A stretch of 64,000 nt of DNA from Trifolium pratense (taxonomy: Eukaryota; Streptophyta; Magnoliopsida; Fabales; Fabaceae): assembly GCF_020283565.1 (NCBI RefSeq), contig NC_060059.1, positions 1,681,501 to 1,745,500 on the forward strand, read 5' to 3'. This document shows, in pieces, positions 57,940-64,000 of this stretch. The translations under genes were made by a program, and so were the position numbers. The notes under the pieces were generated by a model. That model saw only the letters and a program-made list of their open reading frames with translations, had not been told where the DNA came from and searched no databases. Position 1 is the first letter of the stretch. Each line of letters opens with the position of its first letter.

Positions 57940-57942
<3 letters not shown>

Positions 57943-57989
<47 letters not shown>

Positions 57990-58074
57990 ATAAAGTTGTA
58001 TATATGATAGCTTCTTTGTGCTATAACATTATTGCCACTATCTCTCCATCCATCTCTCTCCATCGCTCTCTCCA

Positions 58075-58123
<49 letters not shown>
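57943..58123. repeat. Microsatellites (ATT)n and (CT)n
   Basis: (ATT)~15 at about 57943-57988 and (CT)~22 at about 58079-58123, in the region between candidate exons. Confidence 0.9.
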
Positions 58124-58127
<4 letters not shown>

Positions 58128-58362
58128 CACATCTCTTCACTCTCTCCTTCGCACTCTCCATCGCTCTCTCTTCATAATAGTTTATACTCTACTTTAGAAT
58201 GGCAATGGGACAAATGACACTACTAATTATATTTTATGCATGTTAACTTTTATGACAAAAATGTTTGCAAGTTGCAGTTGAACTATACATATATTGAATT
58301 GGTTGCTTGACGGTTTTAGTAGAATTTCAGTAAAGCATATGCTACAATGTGTATGCTCTTAG

Positions 58363-59347
58363 GAATATCCATTAGGAGACTCAGCTTCATTGAAATATCT
58401 GGAAGTTATTTGTAAGATTCCGATAAACAGCCAACTTTGCAAGGATGCATAATTGAAACTTTTGTCTATCCAGGGGTGATGTCATTTTATAGCTTGTGAA
58501 ATCAAATGTATAGTTATACATAAAATTATCTTTTTGTTGGGGTGAAATCAAATGCTCAGAGTCCTCAGGGACCAAAGATCATGTTACTTCTTTCCAGGCA
58601 TTTAAATTATGATATAAATTTCTTAATTTCTGATGCTATTCCAAGGGACTCTGGTGGACTGGAGCCTATGTAATGGGACTTGGAGATCTAATTAATCTTC
58701 CTCAAGTACAGGTTGGAAACCAGGAAGAAGCACGGTTTTCATTCTTACAGGGTGGATATGTAGAAGATTTTGAAAATCAAGGTAGTTTATATCCATTGCG
58801 ATTTGCTTCTATATTAGCAACTAAGCTTACATTTTGTTACATGTTTCCTTCGTTCTTGCATCCCAAAGTTGCTCACCACGATTTCTTGAAGTTAACTCAG
58901 CGCACGGTGACACCATGGTTTGGTTAAAACCCAAACAAATGCTAAATGGTACTTCAATTAGGGATTTTTTTTATTTTATTTTTTAAAAATGACGATTTTA
59001 TTTAGCGAAGATATGTTGATGTTAGAGAGATTGGACGATCTGCATTAAAGGGAAGCAACCTTACAGACATATAGTTCAATTTTAAGAATCGTATTCTTAT
59101 TACATCATATTGGAGCATCTAAACAACATAAAATTGGTCTGTTTTATGCAGTAAGCTGTGACTAAATTTGTTATCTTGTATCTCATCAGCAAATGTTGAG
59201 GAAGAAAGAGAAGATCTTGCTTTAGCCAATGCAAAAGAGAAGGCACTGCAGCTGCGGGATAACTGCAATACTCTAATTAAAGGGGATGCTAAATCAGGAG
59301 CAGAATTTTTCGCAAATCGAACTTATCAAAAGTCTGAATATGCTTGA
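58363..59347 (+). CDS. Unrecognised gene, 3' exons
   Basis: Last two exons are convincing: 58646-58781 (GLWWTGAYVMGLGDLINLPQ, ARFSFLQGGYVEDFENQ) and 59190-59347 (EEEREDLALANAKEKALQLR ... FANRTYQKSEYA, stop TGA), joined in phase 1 across a GT-AG intron, followed by a likely 3' UTR with AATAAATG at ~59430. A smaller exon 58363-58404 or -58411 (EYPLGDSASLKYLE) may precede; only its weaker donor at 58404 keeps phase. I do not recognise the family; no domain motif is evident beyond a charged helix in the last exon. Relationship to 56997-57365 is inference. Confidence 0.5.
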
Positions 59348-59949
59348 TGAAAACACCACTCCACAGCCATTTTCCATAGGAAGGAGAGGAAGGGCTTAAA
59401 GATTTATTCTTTGCCTTGCATTTTGATTGTAATAAATGAGAAGAGAAAGAAGTGCATATACATTGATCGTTCTCTGATCCTAGTTAGTTAGACTGTTAAG
59501 AGTCAACTGTCATGTATTTAATTTATTTATTTAGGATCAAACTCAAATTCTCAAATGAATTAGAAAGAATTTTCACAAAGTACGACCACCAAACTGAGTT
59601 AGTATACACATTTGTGCCAGAAAAGGCAATGAATTGTAACTTTTAAACATAAACATCGGATGTAGTATTACCCAATGGAAAAAATAAATCATTTAGCCAA
59701 TTATATATGTGTCTGTATAAAATAAACTTATTGATGGATGTAGTATTAAGAAATTAAGAAATAAGTCAAAACTAGAATTTCAATACAATTGTATTATTAA
59801 ATAATAAAAGTCTCGGAAGAAAAAAAAATCAAAGCTCTCTTTGGTAAAAAGTATCGTATATCGGATAAGTTAGCTGATAATATGAAATAATTCACATGTT
59901 AATTTTGCAAATAAATTGTTAAATATAAAATGTCACAACAATGTTTTGT
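59348..59949. other. Intergenic, AT-rich
   Basis: 3' UTR of the gene above, then AT-rich DNA; nothing else seen. Confidence 0.5.
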
Positions 59950-59973
59950 AAAAAAAAAATGTCGCAAAAACTT

Positions 59974-59998
59974 TTTTTGGTTACATAAGAGAAAAAAA

Positions 59999-60029
<31 letters not shown>

Positions 60030-60499
60030 AGAAAAAGCCAACAAGGGATCACTCTCTAATAAACTCTACACCCCAAGCATCTTCCCAGAGTGGCTTAACC
60101 AGATCTCTAGGAGGAGTAGGAACATTCACCAATGGCCACCTAATTTAGCCAACACATCAGCACACGCATTTCCCTCACGAAGAGTATGAGTAAGAATCAC
60201 CTCCCAAACATTAGCTAGCAGCTTTCGAATACAACAAATCTCATTCGCTAAACGATGATGTGCTGTAACCCTTCCTTAATTAAATTAACAGAGAGTAACG
60301 AATCAGAGCAGCAAAGCACCTTACGGAAACCACGTTCCCAACACAGCTTCAAACCGTACCATATCGCCATAATCTCGGTAAAAAGAATATTCTGCATCGC
60401 AGCAGACCCGTAGAAACCCCAAATATACTTGCCCTCTTTGTTCCGTAACAGTCCACCATATCCTGCAGCGTTAGTCGAACCCAATAAACTCCCATCCAC
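59974..60499 (-). mobile_element. 5'-truncated LINE with RNase H domain, 24-bp TSD
   Basis: Minus-strand end of a non-LTR retrotransposon. The 24-bp target duplication (A10 followed by TGTCGCAAAAACTT) is perfect at 59950-59973 and 60500-60523. After the left copy comes a T-run then GGTTACATAAGAG, the complement of the LINE 3' end and A-tail, with a (AAAT)n stretch at 59996-60030. The coding part is a RNase H-like (RVT_3) domain: VDGSLLGSTNAAGYGGLLRN, FTEIMAIWYGLKLCWERGF, CCSDSLLSVNLI, then a frame change and NACADVLAKLGG. Truncated at the first catalytic Asp of RNase H. Confidence 0.88.
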
Positions 60500-60523
60500 A
60501 AAAAAAAAATGTCGCAAAAACTT

Positions 60524-60969
60524 ATTTTAATTTATCTTTAAAATTTTCAATTAAAAATATTGAAGGTGAAAATGAGAGAAAATATGACATGCTTACAAAT
60601 TTTACAAATTATAAACACTTGAAGTAGCATATCAACGGCAATAATATTAGTAATTTTTAAGACAAAAAAAAATTATTTTAAAAATATATTTTCTTAATGG
60701 AAGTCTTAAAATGTTTAAAAGAACCAGTAAAAACAAAAAAGTGTAAAGAAGAGGAAATTATATTTATCTGTTTTTTTGTTTAATCAATTAAATTAATTTA
60801 TCTGAATATTAGCAATTTAGCATTATTATTATTATTATTATTATTAAATTAAAGTGAAGCAGGGTGCAAGAACAAGAATACAATACCCTGCGGCTATCAT
60901 TTGATTGCAATTTTCAGCAAACGCAAAGAGAAGAATCAGAATCAAAATCGAAATTGTGAATCGAAGACG
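60524..60969. other. Intergenic and NDUFB7 leader
   Basis: AT-rich; (ATT)n at ~60820-60845. Leader of NDUFB7 near the end. Confidence 0.5.
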
Positions 60970-61290
60970 ATGGCAGTTGAAGGATCATCGAAGAAGATGA
61001 TAGCAACACAAGAGGAGATGGTTGAAGCTAGGGTTCCATTGGCATACAGAGATCAGTGTGCGCATTTGCTCATTCCTCTCAACAAATGCAGACAAGCTGA
61101 ATTCTATCTTCCATGGAAGTGTGAGAACGAACGCCATTCTTACGAAAAGTGCGAATACGAACTCGTTATGGAGAGAATGCTTCAGATGCAAAAGATCCGT
61201 GAAAATGACAAAGCTAATTCCAAACAACCCCTTACTCAGGGCGCCGGTGCCGGTGCTATTCCTCTCATTCCCAAACCCGCCAATGCTTGA
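60970..61290 (+). CDS. NDUFB7: NADH dehydrogenase (ubiquinone) 1 beta subcomplex subunit 7 (B18)
   Basis: Predicted 106-aa accessory subunit of mitochondrial complex I, located on the intermembrane-space side. Single coding exon; ATG 60970 chosen because the protein then starts MAVEGSSKKM as in plant homologs. Twin CX9C motif: C30-x9-C40 and C51-x9-C61 (RDQCAHLLIPLNKC, WKCENERHSYEKC), imported and oxidised by the MIA40 pathway. The C-terminus is Ala/Pro-rich. A GTGTAAGTTCC word at 61319 suggests a 3'-UTR intron. Confidence 0.95.
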   Translation: MAVEGSSKKMIATQEEMVEARVPLAYRDQCAHLLIPLNKCRQAEFYLPWKCENERHSYEKCEYELVMERMLQMQKIRENDKANSKQPLTQGAGAGAIPLIPKPANA

Positions 61291-62555
61291 TTCCTTTCTC
61301 TCCGTATCCGTATCTCTCTGTGTAAGTTCCTTTTCCCTTTCATTTCATTCAATTTTGGATTTTCTTGTTTATATCGGTTTTCTTCGAATTGTAATTTAGG
61401 TTTTTGATTTTCGATCTCTTGTTTATGATTAATTAGGGGATTGATGTTTTTTACTATATGAAAGGTAGATTTGTGTGCTGCTTATTCCGCATGCTGTTAG
61501 ATTTGTGGATATTCCACATGCTGTTTTCACCAATTAGGGTTTGATTGATTAGCATTTAGGGTTATGTTGTAGGTGTAAGTTATGTGAAATCAATCAATAG
61601 AGCATTTGTGTATCTCATTGGTCATATTTGATGATGATATGATTCAGTTTTAGATTTTATGCCTTTCTCCAAACTCTCAAGCTTTCATTGTTACCTTCTC
61701 CCTTTGTCCTCTGATTACTAATATAATATGGTATCAGAGTAATACCTACATTTTGCTGCCATAACAATATGGGCCGATAAATTGTTCCATCACGGCTTTA
61801 CATTTAAAGGAGGGTTATGAGAATGGATTTGTTAATGCGTGTTCAAATCAATTCTTATATCTTACTTGTCCAAGAAAACTGCTGTTTTATACATTCTGTG
61901 TCTCTCATTTCGAACTGGTTGTGGTAATTAGTAGTTACCCTTACCCCTTCAGGTTGCCCGGGAGGAGGAGAGGGGGTGCTGAAGAGCATGTAGTTGTGTG
62001 GTAGTTATTTTGTCATGTATTTTGAGTTTGTCAGTATCTGTATAAATCAGTTGATTGGTTTACGGTTAATAAGTTATATAAACTCTACAAATAGATCATT
62101 TTTCTATCTCATTTGTCATATTTGATTATATGATTTGATTTCATAGTTTGTTGGTATATGTGGTTAATAAGCTCTGTAAGTAGAGCATTAGTGTGTTTCA
62201 TTGATTATCTTTGATAGTATGATCCCATTTGCTTCTTCTTGTTTTTTTTATCTTTTCTCCAATCTTTCATGCTTCCTTATTACCTTTTTCCCTTTATCCC
62301 CAGATTCCTAAAACAGTTTGATGGGAATGCAAATTGGGGACAGGGGATCCATAATGCTAACCTTGTCTATTCCTCGGGTATCTGTAAATATATTTTAGGT
62401 GGACTGAACATGATTTTAGTTAATATAATTATAACCAGTCCTGTGGCTGAAAAGTAATATGAGAGCTTTGCCTTTTGAATGCTATATGTGAAATTCATCA
62501 TTGCAATGCAAGTAGAGATGGTTAGGCACTTAGGCATGATTACGAGCAATAGTGT
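61291..62555. other. NDUFB7 3' region with a diverged direct repeat
   Basis: No gene. A segment at 61600-61735 (AGAGCATTTGTGTATCTCAT, TTACCTTCTCCCTTTGTCCT) recurs at 62180-62312 and, in part, at 62085-62140. TATGGTATCAGAG at 61727-61739 resembles a retroelement primer site. Confidence 0.5.
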
Positions 62556-62700
62556 AATACCTAATCACTTGGCGAACCCACCCTTAAGAGCTAGCTATCA
62601 AAGGGGAAGAACCAAGCCCCTTAAATACACCATCGAGCATCCCATAGACCCATACTACTCAGTGTGGGACTTGGGCACCCCATAATACCTAAGTCCCTAT
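62556..62700. repeat. Short LTR/TRIM-like fragment
   Basis: CACTTGGCGAACCCACCCTT, GAGCTAGCTATCAAAGGGGA and AGTGTGGGACTTGGGCACCC have the look of legume TRIM LTRs; no pairing repeat found in the window. Confidence 0.4.
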
Positions 62701-64000
62701 CATAGTGCTCCAGACAGATGAGATCCATGCTGGCTTTGAGGAATAAAAGTGTCATTTTGAACATTAAGTTGAGATTTTGTATAGTGAAACAATTACTTGT
62801 GGAAACAAATGTTGATGAATTTGAAATTATATACTCGGGCTGTATTATTAATTGCAGCAGAAATATGGCAGGATATAACTCAATTCATCTGTTTTAAACT
62901 TAATAGTAGGTCTCGAACAAGTTATACCTTTTAACTTTATTTTGCTTTTTTCTTTTCTTATCTCCCTTATGATGAGTCTATTTTTTTTTGGGGTGTGGAG
63001 TTGCTTTAAATGTTGACTCTATTTTAAAAGGATGTATTGTCTCATTCTCATGAAATTTTAAAACAACTTTTAGGGTATGTTTGGATGAAGTATTTTCAAG
63101 GGAGGGAAGGGCTTACTTTTTTCTTTTAAATTACTGACACTATAAAATAGTTTCTAAAATCAATAAGTGTGATTGAAGTACTATATGTTCATTTATCATG
63201 TTGTTCTTTGATTTTATTTTTTTTAAATATCAATATATTTTAAAGGGAAAAATACACTCACCTCCCTTTCTATCTAAATGTAACAAACACCCCCTCTATT
63301 TTATTATTAAACACAAACCTCCCCTGCCGTTTTTTTCATCCAACTTCTGTTTTCTTTCTTTTCATTTCTTTTTTATTCTTTTTCTTGAGAAACAGAGCAC
63401 TCTTTCTAAACTTGTGTCTGCCATTTTGTTTGCTCCAAGCAAGTTGTACACAAAATCTTTCTGTGTTAAAGCTAAAGACAATAAATCTATCCCATCCACC
63501 TCCCCAAAGCCACAAGTATTCCTCCATTCCAAATTATGAAATCAATGTCGATACTAATTTCACATTCCTTTTCCAAACACCCTTGTCATTGTTGATGATG
63601 TTTCTGTAAGTTTGTAGAAAAGGAAACTCAAAACTCTCAATTGATCAAGAAAGAAGATAAAGGGAAAAACTGGGTCTGTTACAATAGTAACTAACTAACA
63701 GGTTATCTAACTAGGTACTAATTTATGCAGCTAATTACACAGTTAAGTAATTAAAATAACGATAAACATTTCATGTGTCTAACAGTTTCTTCCATAATAG
63801 AGATACAAAAAGTGATTAAATTGTGGGAAACCTGAATTTTTTGGAGTGAAATCATAGTTAGGTAGAGTGGTGGGATTGTAGAAAATTCAAAAAAATAAAT
63901 AAATGATGGTGAAACTGAAAAGTAACAGTTTTGAATGTTAATTTGAATCACACTTAATTCATTTTTAGAAACATTTTATAGCTTCTTAATTTGAAAAAGA
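62701..64000. other. Intergenic, AT-rich repeat debris
   Basis: 63250-63330 is a pyrimidine-rich repeat (CTCACCTCCCTTTCTATC, ACACCCCCTCTATT). 63640-63770 looks LTR-like (TCTGTTACAATAGTAACTAA). 63390-63535 has an open frame (LVSAILFAPSKLYTKSFCVK) resembling a plastid transit peptide but with no continuation in the window. No gene supported. Confidence 0.4.

Noticed and set aside
58032..58217. Ser/Leu-rich frame around 58.1 kb
   Set aside because: Translation of a (CT)n microsatellite.

Overview
The window is nuclear DNA from a flowering plant, most likely an inverted-repeat-clade papilionoid legume (Medicago/Trifolium type). It is AT-rich, its genes carry many GT-AG introns, and its repeats look legume-typical: a TRIM with a tRNA-Met primer site, SINEs with A/B boxes, hAT-like and foldback MITEs, a Helitron and a Copia element. 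Every gene model below was built by joining exons by eye with splice phase checked; no alignment was run.

Layout. 1-6.7 kb: two tandem FAD-dependent monooxygenase genes (the first cut by the window edge), separated by a nested transposon stack. 8.4-15.4 kb: UBC23, a UBE2O-type giant E2. 17.1-18.1 kb: a phytocyanin. 20.4-23.2 kb (minus): the tapetal bHLH factor ABORTED MICROSPORES (AMS). 28.0-30.9 kb: a PEARLI-4 family protein with two Cys motifs. 32.5-35.3 kb: the splicing factor SYF2. 36.3-37.7 kb: an intronless secreted purple acid phosphatase. 39.1-40.9 kb (minus): a decayed Helitron helicase ending at a recognisable Helitron terminus. 42.2-50.4 kb: peroxisomal hydroxypyruvate reductase HPR1 (13 coding exons), with a complete Copia retrotransposon in intron 8. 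50.8-51.4 kb: an F-box-associated relic. 51.65-53.25 kb: a large inverted-repeat element carrying a 202-bp higher-order array of palindromes. 53.7-54.6 kb: a hAT-like element. 54.7-56.7 kb: an intronless PPR protein. 57-59.4 kb: exons of a gene I do not recognise. 60 kb: a 5'-truncated LINE. 61 kb: complex I subunit NDUFB7. The remainder is AT-rich intergenic DNA with repeat fragments.

How it fits together. These are individually regulated eukaryotic genes, not an operon. UBC23, AMS, PEARLI-4 and SYF2 appear in an order I recall from Arabidopsis chromosome 2 (At2g16920, At2g16910, At2g16900, At2g16860), so this part looks like an ancestral block. PEARLI-4 and SYF2 share a small exon-encoded Cys motif with identical spacing, present three times across the two genes. 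Most of the novelty is in mobile DNA: dated insertions with target-site duplications, a young Copia element with LTRs identical by eye, and the palindrome-array element. I found no sign of a bacterial-type system or CRISPR.
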